A stretch of 64,000 bases of DNA, taken from Streptomyces sp. HUAS MG91. Its GTDB lineage: Bacteria; Actinomycetota; Actinomycetes; Streptomycetales; Streptomycetaceae. Shown in pieces: positions 1 to 10,524 of this stretch. Numbering within the stretch: the stretch's first letter is position 1; each line of letters starts with the position of its first letter. The stretch spans positions 5,332,001 to 5,396,000 of the forward strand of contig NZ_CP159534.1 in the NCBI RefSeq assembly GCF_040529335.1, in the 5' to 3' direction. The translations under genes were made by a program, and so were the position numbers. The notes below the pieces were generated by a model. The model was not told where the DNA came from. It saw only the letters and a list, made by a program, of their open reading frames with translations, and did not search any database.

Positions 1-567
1 TTCGCGCTGGAGGACGTCGACGCGGCGGCCGGCCGCCTGGTCCGGCAGATCCGCGCCTTCCGTCCTCAGGTCGTCACCACGTACGACGAGAACGGCGGCT
101 ACCCGCACCCCGACCACATCATGACCCACAAGATCACGATGGTGGCCTTCGACGGTGCGAACGACCCGGTCGCCTACCCCGAGGCGGAGTTCGGCCCGGT
201 CTTCCAGCCGTCGAAGCTCTACTACAACCAGGGCTTCAACCGCCCGCGCACCCAGGCCCTGCACGACGCGCTGATCGCGCGCGGCATGGAGTCGCCGTAC
301 GGGGACTGGCTCAAGCGCTGGGACGAGTCCGACCGGGTCGAGCGGAACCTCACCACGCACGTGCCCTGCGCCGACTTCTATGAGATCCGCGACAAGGCGC
401 TGATCGCGCACGCCACGCAGATCGACCCCGACGGCGGCTGGTTCCGGGTTCCGATGGAGGTCCAGAAGGAGGTCTGGCCGACCGAGGAGTACGAGCTCGC
501 CACGTCGCTCGTCGACACCTCCCTCCCCGAGGACGACCTCTTCGCGGGCGTACGCGAGAATGCCTGA
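1..567 (+). CDS. mca: Mycothiol S-conjugate amidase Mca, C-terminal part (5' end outside window)
   Basis: The frame is open from base 1, giving 188 visible residues before the stop. Mca is a cytosolic zinc amidase that cleaves mycothiol S-conjugates into a mercapturic acid and GlcN-inositol during detoxification. The motif YDENGGYPHPDHI at about residues 28-40 of the fragment is the second metal-binding stretch of the LmbE/Mca/MshB deacetylase fold. The acidic tail around KRWDESDRVERN and GGWFRVP is typical of Mca rather than the shorter MshB. The N-terminal HPDDE motif must lie upstream of the window. The stop overlaps the start of the next small membrane protein by 8 bases, so the two are probably co-translated. 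The family call is firm; only the missing N terminus limits it. Confidence 0.93.
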   Translation, partial: FALEDVDAAAGRLVRQIRAFRPQVVTTYDENGGYPHPDHIMTHKITMVAFDGANDPVAYPEAEFGPVFQPSKLYYNQGFNRPRTQALHDALIARGMESPYGDWLKRWDESDRVERNLTTHVPCADFYEIRDKALIAHATQIDPDGGWFRVPMEVQKEVWPTEEYELATSLVDTSLPEDDLFAGVRENA

Positions 568-796
568 TGTGATTGCGAATCTGGCATTGACCCATCTCGT
601 CCCTCTGGCCGCGACCGAGGTCGACGAGGACAAGGTGACTCCGGGTGTGCTCGGCTTCATCGTCTTCGCCGTGATGGCCCTCGCCGTGTGGGGCCTGATG
701 AAGTCCATGAACAAGCACATGCGCAAGGTCGACTTCAAGGAGAAGGCCGGCGCGGCCGAGCCGGCGGCCGCGGAAGACCGCCGCACCTCGGCCTGA
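560..796 (+). CDS. Small single-span membrane protein coupled to mca
   Basis: A 78-residue protein starting inside the last codons of mca (8-base overlap). It has a short N-terminal segment, one clear membrane span (about residues 28-46, GVLGFIVFAVMALAVWGLM), then a basic juxtamembrane stretch (KSMNKHMRKVDFKEK) and an Ala/Glu-rich tail, which suggests an N-out, C-in bitopic protein. From general knowledge, small proteins of this kind follow mca in many Streptomyces genomes; no function is known to me. It has no catalytic motif. The tight overlap with mca suggests co-expression and perhaps membrane tethering of a partner, which is inference. It is well supported as a gene by third-position GC and by the overlap. 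Confidence 0.8.
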   Translation: MPDVIANLALTHLVPLAATEVDEDKVTPGVLGFIVFAVMALAVWGLMKSMNKHMRKVDFKEKAGAAEPAAAEDRRTSA

Positions 797-893
797 CGCA
801 CCCCGACGGCCCGTTCGCGACCTCGCAGGCCGGGGTCGTGGAACGGGTCGTCGGCGCGCGATGAGTTCCGCGCCCCCGCGCGGTCGTACAGGT

Positions 894-1493
894 ATGAGCC
901 CTGTACTGATGCACGCGGTCGTCTCCGTGGACGGCTTCATCGCCGATGCCGACGATTCCGTCGGCCACCTCTTCGACTGGTACGGCAACGGGACGGTGCC
1001 GATCGTCGACGACGCCGGTTTCCGGGTGTCCAAGGCCTCCGCCGACTACACCCGCGCGGTGTGGGACAGCCTCGGCGTGATCGTCATGGGACGCCGCCTG
1101 TTCGACCTGACCAACGGCTGGGACGCGAAGCCGCCCGCCGGTGAGCACGTCGTCGTGGTCTCGCACCGGCCGCGCCCCGCCGACTGGTACCCCGAGGTGT
1201 CCCACTACCACTTCGCCCGCGACGTGCCCGAGGCCGTCGCCCTGGCCCGGGAGCTGGCGGGGACGCGGTCCGTCGCGGTCACCGCGGGCGACATCGGCGG
1301 CCAGGCGTTCGACCTCGGCCTCGTCGACGTGGTGGCGATGGACGTCGCCCCGGTCGTCCTCGGCGCCGGAAGGCGCTTCTTCGGCTCCGTCGTCGGCGAG
1401 CGGCTCCTGGACGACCCGCACGTGGTCGTCCAGGGGGACCGGGTGCTGCACCTCCAGTACCGCTCGCGCGTCAGGACTGCGGAGTCGTCATGA
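894..1493 (+). CDS. Dihydrofolate reductase-like (RibD C-terminal domain) protein
   Basis: About 199 residues of the RibD C-terminal/DHFR-fold family, which normally bind NADPH. Visible hallmarks are the start SPVLMHAVVSVDGFIAD, the loop VIVMGRRLFDLTNGWD, and the NADPH-binding stretch SVAVTAGDIGGQAFDLGLVD followed by APVVLGAGRRFF. The substrate is unknown; most actinobacterial paralogues of this group are uncharacterised. I prefer the ATG at 894 because an AGG lies just before it and because family members begin near this point. An in-frame ATG at 861 would add 11 residues. The 3' end overlaps the convergent STAND gene by 23 bases, so there is no room for a terminator between them. Confidence 0.8.
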   Translation: MSPVLMHAVVSVDGFIADADDSVGHLFDWYGNGTVPIVDDAGFRVSKASADYTRAVWDSLGVIVMGRRLFDLTNGWDAKPPAGEHVVVVSHRPRPADWYPEVSHYHFARDVPEAVALARELAGTRSVAVTAGDIGGQAFDLGLVDVVAMDVAPVVLGAGRRFFGSVVGERLLDDPHVVVQGDRVLHLQYRSRVRTAESS

Positions 1494-4400
1494 CCACGCC
1501 CATCGTGTCCCGGGCATGCCGGTTCGGGACCATGCCGAGCCGCCACGCCTGCCAGCCCGTGTCCAGGTCCACGCCCCGCTCCAGGAGCAGCTGGTACGCC
1601 TCCACGTAGTCGTCCAGCTTGCCGTCGCGCGTGGGGTGCGTGGCCCGGGCGAGCCGGCCCAGCTCCTCCTGCGCGACCGCCGTGCCGACCTCGGAACCGC
1701 CCGGCGAGGCGTAGGGCAGCAGGGTGCAGCGCAGGAAGACCGCCCAGTCCTCGCCGCGCCGGTCGCCGTACGAGGCGAAGAGTGCCCGCGCCTCCTCGCA
1801 CAGGGTCATCGCCTGCTGGAGCCGGGCGTTGCCCGCGTCGACGACCGCCAGCTCCAGGCACGTCCAGCCCTCGCCGTGCGCGACGCCGATCCGCTGGAAG
1901 TCGGCGCGGGCGTCCACGAGGAGCTGGCGGGCGAAGCCGGAGTTGCGCAGCGAGCCGGTCTGCACGGCGCGCTGGTCGCGGGTGACCCGCGCCGAGTGGT
2001 GCCGGGCGCACGCGAGCCCGTACACGTCCCGCATCCGCGAGAACATCGTGCGCGAGCGCTCCAGCTCGCGGACCGCCTGGTCGAGGCTGCCGGTCTCCTC
2101 CAGGGCCTGGCCCAGGTAGTAGTACGTCCAGGCCTCGCCGCGCGCGTCCTCGTTGTCCCGGTGCCGGGACGCCGCCTGGCGCAGCCCGTCGACCGCCACC
2201 GAGGCGTCGCCCTCGACGAGCCGGGCGCGGGCCAGCTGGGTCATCGCCCAGGCCTCGCCGCGGGCGTCGCGGGTGCGGCCGTACAGGTCGAGCGCGGCCC
2301 GCAGCTCGTCGTCCGCGCGCGGCACGTCGCCCATCCGCAGGCAGAGCTGGCCGAGCTGGAAGTGGGCCCAGGCCTCGCCGTGCAGCGACTCGTTCTCCCG
2401 GTGCAGGGCGAGGGCGTCGGTGAGCAGGGCCAGCGACTCGCGGACATGGGCGCGGTCCCGCTCGACGGCCGCGAGCGCGTGCAGGGTCCAGCCGCGGTCG
2501 CCCTTCGTCTCGGGTGTCGTCTGCATCTCCAGGGCCTGCCGCAGCCGGTCGGCGGCCTCGGTGAGCTGGCCCTGGTGGTGCAGGGTGATGCCGAGCGAGC
2601 ACAGCGCGCGCGCCTCGCCCGCCTGGTGATGCGCCTCGCGGTACAGGTCGACCACCGACGACAGCGTGGTGCGGGCCTTGTCGAGCTCGCCGAGCTGGCG
2701 GGCCGCGATACCGGTGCGCCACTGGACCGATCGCACGAGCAGGCCCTGGTCGATGGCCTGCGTCAGCTCGCTGATCTCGCCGAGACGGTAGAGGTCGCCG
2801 CGCAGCAGGCAGTAGTCGCACAGCGCGCCGAGCAGGCCGAGCACCGCGTCCTGGTTGACCCCCTCCGCGTGCCGCAGCGCCGCCGTGATGAAGCTCGACT
2901 CGTCGTCCAGCCAGCGCAGCGCGGCGTCCAGCGACGTGAAGCCGTGCGGGCCCATCTGCCCGGCCCGCGTCGACATGTTGCCGTCGACCAGGCGGATCAC
3001 CGAGTCGGCCAGCTCCGCGTAGTTCTGGATCAGCCGCTCCTGGGCGGCCGTGCGCTCCTGCGGCTCCTCCTCGTCGGCGAGGCGGGCCTGCGCGAAGACG
3101 CGGACGAGGTCGTGCAGCCGGTAGCGGCTGCCCCGGACGTGGTCGACGAGACCGGCGCGGGCCAGCGCGGTCAGATGCCGGGTGGCCTCCGTGTCGTCCG
3201 TCGCCAGCAGGGCCGCCGCCGCGGCCGCGCCCAGCGAGGCCCGGCCCGCGAGCGCGAGCCGCCGCAGCAGCCGCCGGCCCGCGTCGGACTGGTCGGTGTA
3301 GCGCAGCCACAGCACGCGCTCGACCGGGTCGACGGGCCCGTACGCGCTCAGATCGGCGGCGAGCTGCCGGGTCGAGCGCGGCCCGATCGCGGACCCGGCG
3401 ATGCGCAGCGCCAGCGGCAGCCCGCCGCACAACTCCCGTACGGCGTCGGCGGACTCGGCGTCGTACGGGCCGCCGGTGTCCTCCGCCGACTCCCGCAGCA
3501 GCTCCTCCGCGCCCGCCGCGTCCAGCGCCTCCACCGGCAGCTGGTGCACCCAGGCGGGGACGTCGTCCCCGAGGTCCAGCGGCTCCCGGGAGGTGACGAT
3601 CACCAGGCTGTCGGAGCGCTCGGGAATGAGCGTGCGCACCTGCCGGGCGTCCTCGGCGTCGTCGAGCACGATCGTCACCGGAAGCCCCGTCAGATGCTGG
3701 TGGTACAGCTCGCTCAGCCGCTTGACCTGCTGCTCCGGCGTGGAGCGCTCACGGAACAGCAGCTGCTCGCGCGGGGCGCCGAGCCGGTTCAGCAGATGCA
3801 GCAGCGCGTCCCGGGTCGACAGCGCGGGGCCGTCCGCCCGGTCGCCGCGCAGATCCACGACACAGGCCCCGCGGAACTGGTCGCGCAGCTCGTGCGCGGC
3901 CCGCACCGCGAGCGTCGTACGGCCGGAACCGGGCGTCCCGTGCAGCACGACCACCGTCGACCGGGTCTCGGTGCTGGCCCGCGCCGCGTGCACCCACTGC
4001 GCGATCCGCGCCATCGCCGTCCGCCGCCCGGCGAACGGCCCCTGCGGCTGCGGGAGTTGGCCGAAGGACTGCTCCAGCACGCTTCTGCGCCGGGCCGCCG
4101 CGCTCCGGTCGGGCCTGCGCCCGCCGGGCACCACCGTCTTCGCGCCCACCGACCCGGTGGACGCGGCGAGCACCCGCTGCTGGTCCAGGAAGGGCCGGAT
4201 GCCCCGCACCTCCAGGGCGGTCAGCCACTGGAGCCGCAACTGCTCGGGCCCACCCGGCTGGTTCCTGGCACCGGCGCTGCGGCTGGCCGCGGGCACGTGC
4301 GACGCGGTCACCTTCGCGACGGTCGCGGCGGCCCCGAGCACGGCCACGGCGGCGCCCACCCCGATGGCGGTCCCGGTGCCGGTGCCGAGGATCAGGTCGG

Positions 4401-4683
4401 CCACGCACGCGGTGACGGCGCCGACTCCCGCCACCTGCAAAGGAGTCGACCCGCCCTGCTTGGCGAACCGCTCCCCGAACGTCATCTGTCCGGCCGCCGC
4501 CTCGTCCAGCGCCCGGGTGTACGCGGCGTACTCCTCGGCCGCCGTCTGCTCCATGGCATCCAGCGCACCCCTGGCCCGGGACAGCAGCACCCCGGCATCC
4601 GTCCGCCCGCCCGAGCGCCGTGCCTCCTCCTCCACGGCCCGGGCCAACAGCCGCTCGGCCTCCGCCCGATGGCTGTCTCGCAT
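1471..4683 (-). CDS. Membrane-anchored STAND/NB-ARC NTPase with TPR repeats
   Basis: A 1070-residue signal-transduction ATPase. The order is a helical N terminus (1-75), a hydrophobic double span (about 82-125, rich in Gly/Ala/Val), a linker, and an NB-ARC domain. The P-loop GTPGSGRTT lies at 249-257, the Walker B-like VTIVLDDAED follows, then the RGSRYRLHDLVRVFAQ region after the GLPLALRIAG motif. About ten TPR-like helical repeats fill the C-terminal half (repeated GEAWxxxxLG). The NB-ARC plus TPR architecture resembles the C-terminal part of AfsR, but there is no SARP winged helix, so DNA binding is unlikely. Such proteins sense a ligand through the repeats and oligomerise on ATP binding. 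The effector output is not recognisable; the N-terminal membrane segment may itself be the effector. A role in signalling or defence is inference. Confidence 0.85.
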   Translation of the reverse strand: MRDSHRAEAERLLARAVEEEARRSGGRTDAGVLLSRARGALDAMEQTAAEEYAAYTRALDEAAAGQMTFGERFAKQGGSTPLQVAGVGAVTACVADLILGTGTGTAIGVGAAVAVLGAAATVAKVTASHVPAASRSAGARNQPGGPEQLRLQWLTALEVRGIRPFLDQQRVLAASTGSVGAKTVVPGGRRPDRSAAARRRSVLEQSFGQLPQPQGPFAGRRTAMARIAQWVHAARASTETRSTVVVLHGTPGSGRTTLAVRAAHELRDQFRGACVVDLRGDRADGPALSTRDALLHLLNRLGAPREQLLFRERSTPEQQVKRLSELYHQHLTGLPVTIVLDDAEDARQVRTLIPERSDSLVIVTSREPLDLGDDVPAWVHQLPVEALDAAGAEELLRESAEDTGGPYDAESADAVRELCGGLPLALRIAGSAIGPRSTRQLAADLSAYGPVDPVERVLWLRYTDQSDAGRRLLRRLALAGRASLGAAAAAALLATDDTEATRHLTALARAGLVDHVRGSRYRLHDLVRVFAQARLADEEEPQERTAAQERLIQNYAELADSVIRLVDGNMSTRAGQMGPHGFTSLDAALRWLDDESSFITAALRHAEGVNQDAVLGLLGALCDYCLLRGDLYRLGEISELTQAIDQGLLVRSVQWRTGIAARQLGELDKARTTLSSVVDLYREAHHQAGEARALCSLGITLHHQGQLTEAADRLRQALEMQTTPETKGDRGWTLHALAAVERDRAHVRESLALLTDALALHRENESLHGEAWAHFQLGQLCLRMGDVPRADDELRAALDLYGRTRDARGEAWAMTQLARARLVEGDASVAVDGLRQAASRHRDNEDARGEAWTYYYLGQALEETGSLDQAVRELERSRTMFSRMRDVYGLACARHHSARVTRDQRAVQTGSLRNSGFARQLLVDARADFQRIGVAHGEGWTCLELAVVDAGNARLQQAMTLCEEARALFASYGDRRGEDWAVFLRCTLLPYASPGGSEVGTAVAQEELGRLARATHPTRDGKLDDYVEAYQLLLERGVDLDTGWQAWRLGMVPNRHARDTMGVVMTTPQS

Positions 4684-4802
4684 CTTCGGTCCCCCTCCGG
4701 TCGCGTCTGTTCCGCGTCAAGTGTCCTGCGTATGGGGTGTCGGCGCGAGAGTCCCTGCGATCAAAGACGGCTCCGTGACGGGCATGCGCGAGGATGGGGG
4801 GC

Positions 4803-6833
<2,031 letters not shown>

Positions 6834-6913
6834 CGCGCCCGGGTCGGCGCCGGGTGTCACTGGACCGGTGCAAAGGCCGTTTCCTGCCCGGCGGTCGCTG
6901 AGATACGTAGGAC

Positions 6914-7225
6914 ATGATCCGCTACCTCGCGACCGCCGCGCTCGCCGCCGCGCCGCTCCTCGTCAACGCCTCCCCGGCGTTCACCCCCGACACGGTCCAC
7001 CGGGGCGTCACCGGCTGCTTCTCCTGGTCCTGGAAGGACGGCGGCGCGCTGACGACGACCGTGTACTACCGCAACCGCTGCGACACCGCGCACACCCTGC
7101 GCATCCGCTGGTCCTCGGCGGCGTCCGGCAACGAGGACATCAAGGTCAAGGCCGGCGCCAAGGGCTCGACGTGGAGCTTCGTCTCCCTGAAGCCGCTGGG
7201 CTTCGCCGACCTCGGGCGCGCCTAG
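6914..7225 (+). CDS. Small secreted protein, unknown function
   Basis: 103 residues with a short Sec signal peptide (MIRYLATAALAAAPLLVNASPA, probable cleavage after NASPA or nearby). The mature part is about 80 residues, with two cysteines (in VTGCFSW and YRNRCDTAH) that could form one disulfide, and alternating hydrophobic beta-type segments (TTTVYYRN, HTLRIRW). It resembles small beta-sandwich secreted proteins of Streptomyces, but I do not recognise a named family. A weak TAGGAC ribosome site sits before the ATG. It is separated by 17 bases from the end of the convergent TetR gene. Confidence 0.65.
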   Translation: MIRYLATAALAAAPLLVNASPAFTPDTVHRGVTGCFSWSWKDGGALTTTVYYRNRCDTAHTLRIRWSSAASGNEDIKVKAGAKGSTWSFVSLKPLGFADLGRA

Positions 7226-7242
7226 GACTTTCGACAGAGGCC

Positions 7243-7863
7243 CTAGAGCCCGTGCTGGACGGTGTCCAGGGCGCGCAGCACCAGGTCGCGCAGGTCGTCC
7301 TCGTGGTCGTGCTCGGCCCAGTACATCGTGGCCTGCATCATGGCGCCGACCAGCGCCATGGCGTAGACGCGGACCTCCAGGTCGCCGGCGTCGTGGCCGG
7401 TGCGCTCGGCGATCACCCGGCACAGCAGCTGACCGGTGACCGACATCGACTCCATCATCCGGGAACGCACCGCGGGCACGTCGATCTGGAGGCGTAGGCG
7501 CAGCCGGGCGACCTCGGGGGGCTGGTCGGCGAAGGCGAGTTCCAGGCTGCGCTCGACGACGTGCCGCACGGAGTCGACGATCGACTCGTCGGCCGGCCGC
7601 GCCCGCAGCTCCCGCTCCAGGATCGGGTCGAACTCGTCGGTGAGGACGATGTCTTCCTTGGTCGGGAAGTAGCGGAAGACCGTGGACGGCGAGACCTCGG
7701 CGGCCTCGGCGATCTGCTCGACCGTCGTCGCGTCGTACCCCTGCTCCTGGATCAGGCGGTACGTCGCCTCGCGGATCGCCGTCCTGGTCTTGATCTTCTT
7801 GCGTTCGCGGAGCCCGACCTTGGGCTCCGCGGACGTCTGTGGTGAGGCGGCCATGGCGCTCAT
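7243..7863 (-). CDS. TetR-family transcriptional regulator of the adjacent MFS pump
   Basis: 206 residues. The N-terminal helix-turn-helix domain (about 20-70) shows RERKKIKTRTAIREATYRL, the recognition helix region VEQIAEAAEVSPSTVFRYF and PTKEDI. The C-terminal ligand-binding domain is all-helical and diverged. The start ATG at 7863 lies two bases from the MFS stop codon, so pump and repressor form one operon. A perfect inverted repeat over the MFS promoter (9430-9444) is the probable operator. In this family drug or metabolite binding releases the repressor and induces the pump; here the ligand is unknown. Confidence 0.9.
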   Translation of the reverse strand: MSAMAASPQTSAEPKVGLRERKKIKTRTAIREATYRLIQEQGYDATTVEQIAEAAEVSPSTVFRYFPTKEDIVLTDEFDPILERELRARPADESIVDSVRHVVERSLELAFADQPPEVARLRLRLQIDVPAVRSRMMESMSVTGQLLCRVIAERTGHDAGDLEVRVYAMALVGAMMQATMYWAEHDHEDDLRDLVLRALDTVQHGL

Positions 7864-7865
7864 TG

Positions 7866-9425
7866 TCAGGCATCGGCGCTGATCGGGGCCACCTCCGCGG
7901 CGGAGGAGGAGAGTCCGACGGGGAGGACGCGGCCCGGCATCAGGGCCGCGGAGAGCAGCGCCGCGGCGAGCGCGACGACGCCGATGACGACCAGGGCGAG
8001 GTCCATGCCGTGGACGTAGGCGGAGTTCGCCGACGCCGCGAGCGCGTGGTCGCCGAGCCGGGCGGCCACCACATGGGCGCCGGTCACCGAGTCGCGGGCG
8101 GTCTCCGCGGCCGGGCCGGTCAGCCCCGCGGTGGAGAGCCGGTCCGTGTAGGCGCCGGCGACGAGCGCGCCGAGCAGGGCCACGCCCAGCGCGCTGCCGG
8201 TCTGCCGCACGGTGCTCAGCAGACCCGAGCCGCGTCCGGCCTGGTCCTTGTCGAGCGCGGCCATGGCGCCGCCCATCGCCGGGATCATGGCGAAGGCGAC
8301 GCCGACGCCGGCGATCGACAGCCACAGGGCGGTGAAGCCGTAGCCCGAGTCGACGGTGGTGCGGGCGCCGAGGAACGCGGCGAAGGCGAGGACCACCAGC
8401 GCCGCGCTGACCACCGACCGGGCCCCGAACCGGACGACCAGCGGCTGCGCGAGGCGCGCGGCGAGCAGCATGCCGCCCATCAGCGGGACGATCCGCACCC
8501 CGGTGCCGAGCGCGTCGGTGCCGAGGACGGCCTGGAGGTACTGCGGCAGCAGGAACAGCACGCCGGCCAGGACGAACATGCCGAGCGTGGCGGCCAGCGC
8601 GTTGCTGAGGAAGCCGCGGTGGGCCAGGAGTGAGAGGTCGAGCATCGGCCGGGTGCCGCGCCGCTCGCGCAGGACAAGCCCGGTGAGCAGCACGACGGCC
8701 GCCGCGAACCCGCCGACGACGAGGGCGTCGCTCCAGCCGCGGCCCGGGCCCTCGATGATCGCGTAGATCAGGCTGCCGAGGCCGAGCGTGGTGAGCGCGG
8801 TGGAGACGGTGTCGACCTTCGGCGCGGCCGGGTCCCGGCTCTCGGGCAGCAGGAACAGGCAGGCGGTGATGCCGATGGCGACCATCGGCACGTTCAGCAC
8901 GAACACCGAGCCCCACCAGAAGTGGTTCAGCAGCCAGCCGCCGATGATCGGGCCGAGCGGCATGCCGAGCGCGGAGGCCGCCGAGATCATGCCGATGGCC
9001 CTGGTCTGTTCGTCGCGCGGGAAGAGCGAGGGCAGTACGGACATCGCGAGGGGCATCACGAACGCGCCGCCGACGCCCATCAGGGCGCGCGCGACGACGA
9101 CCCAGGTGACGTCGCTCGCGAGGGCGCCGACGAGGGACGCGGCGAGGAAGACGCCGAGCCCGCCGATGAGCATCCGGCGCCGCCCGAACCGGTCGCCGAG
9201 CAGTCCGGCCGGGAGCATCAGGGCGGCGAAGACCACGATGTAGGCGTCCGCCATCCACTGCTGCTGCCCCGTGCTCGCGCCGAGGTCCGCGGCGATCGTC
9301 GGCAGCGCCACATTGAGGATCGTCATGTCGAAACCGAGCACGAGCATGCTCGCGACCAGGGCCCCGAGGGCCCACCAGCGCCGGGGATCCAGGCGCGACT
9401 CCGCTGAAGAGGTGACAGTAGCCAT
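7866..9425 (-). CDS. MFS multidrug transporter, DHA2 (EmrB/QacA) family
   Basis: 519 residues with about 14 predicted spans, the size and topology of the DHA2 drug:proton antiporters. The first loop carries the family motif LGASTGQQQWMADAYIVVFA, the motif A region LLGDRFGRRRMLIGG (about 77-91), and the motif C-like segment ALMGVGGAFVMPLAMSVLP. The C-terminal region is typical, ending in a small soluble tail. It exports hydrophobic drugs or metabolites across the plasma membrane. It is transcribed first, directly followed by its TetR regulator. The promoter contains a TTGACA -35 and an operator palindrome just before the ATG, so self-contained derepression is expected. Confidence 0.9.
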   Translation of the reverse strand: MATVTSSAESRLDPRRWWALGALVASMLVLGFDMTILNVALPTIAADLGASTGQQQWMADAYIVVFAALMLPAGLLGDRFGRRRMLIGGLGVFLAASLVGALASDVTWVVVARALMGVGGAFVMPLAMSVLPSLFPRDEQTRAIGMISAASALGMPLGPIIGGWLLNHFWWGSVFVLNVPMVAIGITACLFLLPESRDPAAPKVDTVSTALTTLGLGSLIYAIIEGPGRGWSDALVVGGFAAAVVLLTGLVLRERRGTRPMLDLSLLAHRGFLSNALAATLGMFVLAGVLFLLPQYLQAVLGTDALGTGVRIVPLMGGMLLAARLAQPLVVRFGARSVVSAALVVLAFAAFLGARTTVDSGYGFTALWLSIAGVGVAFAMIPAMGGAMAALDKDQAGRGSGLLSTVRQTGSALGVALLGALVAGAYTDRLSTAGLTGPAAETARDSVTGAHVVAARLGDHALAASANSAYVHGMDLALVVIGVVALAAALLSAALMPGRVLPVGLSSSAAEVAPISADA

Positions 9426-9429
9426 GAAT

Positions 9430-9444
9430 TGAGAGTAGCTCTCA
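9430..9444. promoter_or_regulatory. Probable TetR operator upstream of the MFS/TetR operon
   Basis: TGAGAG-TAG-CTCTCA is a perfect 6+6 inverted repeat with a 3-base spacer, beginning five bases upstream of the MFS start codon. It lies downstream of the -35 box, so a bound dimer would block RNA polymerase. Spacing and size fit a TetR-type site. That the TetR encoded in this operon binds here is inference. Confidence 0.7.
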
Positions 9445-9456
9445 GTTTGTAGTGTC

Positions 9457-9462
9457 TGTCAA
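9457..9462 (-). promoter_or_regulatory. -35 box of the MFS/TetR promoter
   Basis: Read on the minus strand this is TTGACA, a perfect housekeeping -35 hexamer, followed within 15-20 bases by the operator palindrome. No canonical TATAAT is present; the -10 must lie within the palindrome (TACTCT-like bases). Confidence 0.5.
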
Positions 9463-9491
9463 TAAAGAGTCGCTTTCTGGGCACAAAAAAG

Positions 9492-9515
9492 GGCCGCGGC
9501 TGGTGGGCCGCGGCC
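9492..9515 (-). terminator. Intrinsic terminator of the hemolysin III gene
   Basis: GGCCGCGGC, a 6-base loop and GCCGCGGCC form a perfect 9-bp stem. Six A residues at 9485-9490 become a U tract in the minus-strand transcript, directly after the stem. The gene stop codon is 20 bases upstream. Confidence 0.8.
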
Positions 9516-9535
9516 GGGTTCGTGCGAGGCGGGGG

Positions 9536-10234
9536 TCAGCCGTGCTGGTACGCCACCAGGGAGATGCCGACGTAGTGCACGACGAACGCCGCGAGGGTGA
9601 AGGAGTGGAAGACCTCGTGGAAGCCGAACCAGCGCGGGGAGGGGTTCGGGCGCTTGATGCCGTAGATCACGCCGCCCGCGCTGTAGAGCAGCCCGCCCAC
9701 GACCACCAGGACCAGCACCGCGATGCCGCCCGTGCGCAGGAAGTCGGGCAGGAAGAAGACCGCCGCCCAGCCCATCGCGATGTAGCAGGGCGTGTAGAGC
9801 CAGCGCGGGGCGCCGACCCAGAAGACGCGGAAGACGATGCCCGCCAGGGCCGCCGCCCAGATGCCCCACAGGAGCGCGTCGCCCTTGGCGCCCGGCAGCA
9901 GCAGCATCGTCAGCGGTGTGTAGGTGCCGGCGATGATCAGGAAGATGTTGGCGTGGTCGAGCCGGCGCAGCACGCCGTCGGCGCGCGGCCCCCAGTTGCC
10001 GCGGTGGTAGAGCGCGCTCACCCCGAACAGCAGGCAGGCGGTCAGGACGTAGATGCCGCAGGCCACGCGCCCGCGCGTGGAGTCCGCCAGCGCGGTCAGG
10101 ACCAGGCCGGAGATCAGCACCGCAGGGAACATGCCCGCGTGCAGCCAGCCCCGAAGTCTCGGCTTCAGGGAGGGCGGTTCGGTGAGTCCGACAGGGGGAC
10201 CGGGCTGCTCTGCGGCGACGCTCATGCCCGGCAT
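9536..10234 (-). CDS. Hemolysin III / PAQR-family membrane protein
   Basis: 232 residues with seven predicted spans, the normal size for the HlyIII/YqfA (PAQR) family. Conserved residues seen are SALYHRGNW in the second span region, RRLDHANIFLIIAGTYTP (the Asp-His pair), and HEVFHSFTLAAFVVHY in the last span. These His and Asp residues form a metal site in the family. The function in bacteria is uncertain and haemolysis is not a safe inference. I prefer the ATG at 10234 (AGG four bases before) to the ATG at 10225 or an upstream TTG at 10270. It is monocistronic, with its own terminator. Confidence 0.85.
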   Translation of the reverse strand: MPGMSVAAEQPGPPVGLTEPPSLKPRLRGWLHAGMFPAVLISGLVLTALADSTRGRVACGIYVLTACLLFGVSALYHRGNWGPRADGVLRRLDHANIFLIIAGTYTPLTMLLLPGAKGDALLWGIWAAALAGIVFRVFWVGAPRWLYTPCYIAMGWAAVFFLPDFLRTGGIAVLVLVVVGGLLYSAGGVIYGIKRPNPSPRWFGFHEVFHSFTLAAFVVHYVGISLVAYQHG

Positions 10235-10356
10235 CGTACCTACGCGACCGTAAGTAACAGATAGGGCCAACCCCCGTATCCGGCCTGGGGGGAACCCGAA
10301 TTCATCGATCGTTAAGCCTCCGGAGGCTCCCCGGTACGAGTGGCAATGCTCACGTC

Positions 10357-10370
10357 GCTCACCTGTGAGC
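10357..10370. promoter_or_regulatory. Inverted repeat in the pckG control region
   Basis: GCTCAC-CT-GTGAGC is a perfect 6+6 repeat; another GCTCAC half-site lies 9 bases upstream. A related palindrome (TGAGCGCTCA, 10429-10438) lies nearer the gene. The shared half-site GCTCA/TGAGC suggests one regulator. Its identity is unknown. Confidence 0.4.
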
Positions 10371-10428
10371 CCCCCTGGACAGATGGGCGAAACGGTCGGA
10401 TGATCAAATGAGTGCGGTCGGCACCGGA

Positions 10429-10438
10429 TGAGCGCTCA
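10429..10438. promoter_or_regulatory. Second TGAGC/GCTCA palindrome before pckG
   Basis: TGAGCGCTCA is a perfect 10-base palindrome 86 bases before the pckG start codon. It shares its half-site with the repeat at 10357-10370. It may be a second operator or part of the same regulatory array. Confidence 0.35.
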
Positions 10439-10524
10439 CTGGGAAACAGTGGAACGGGAGGCGCAGCGTCCGGGTCGCAGCCCCCACGGGGCAACCAACT
10501 CAACACCCTCTTTTAGGAGCGATC

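Noticed and set aside
1471..4683. STAND protein as an AfsR-type SARP regulator
   Set aside because: The N terminus has a membrane segment and no winged-helix or BTAD domain.
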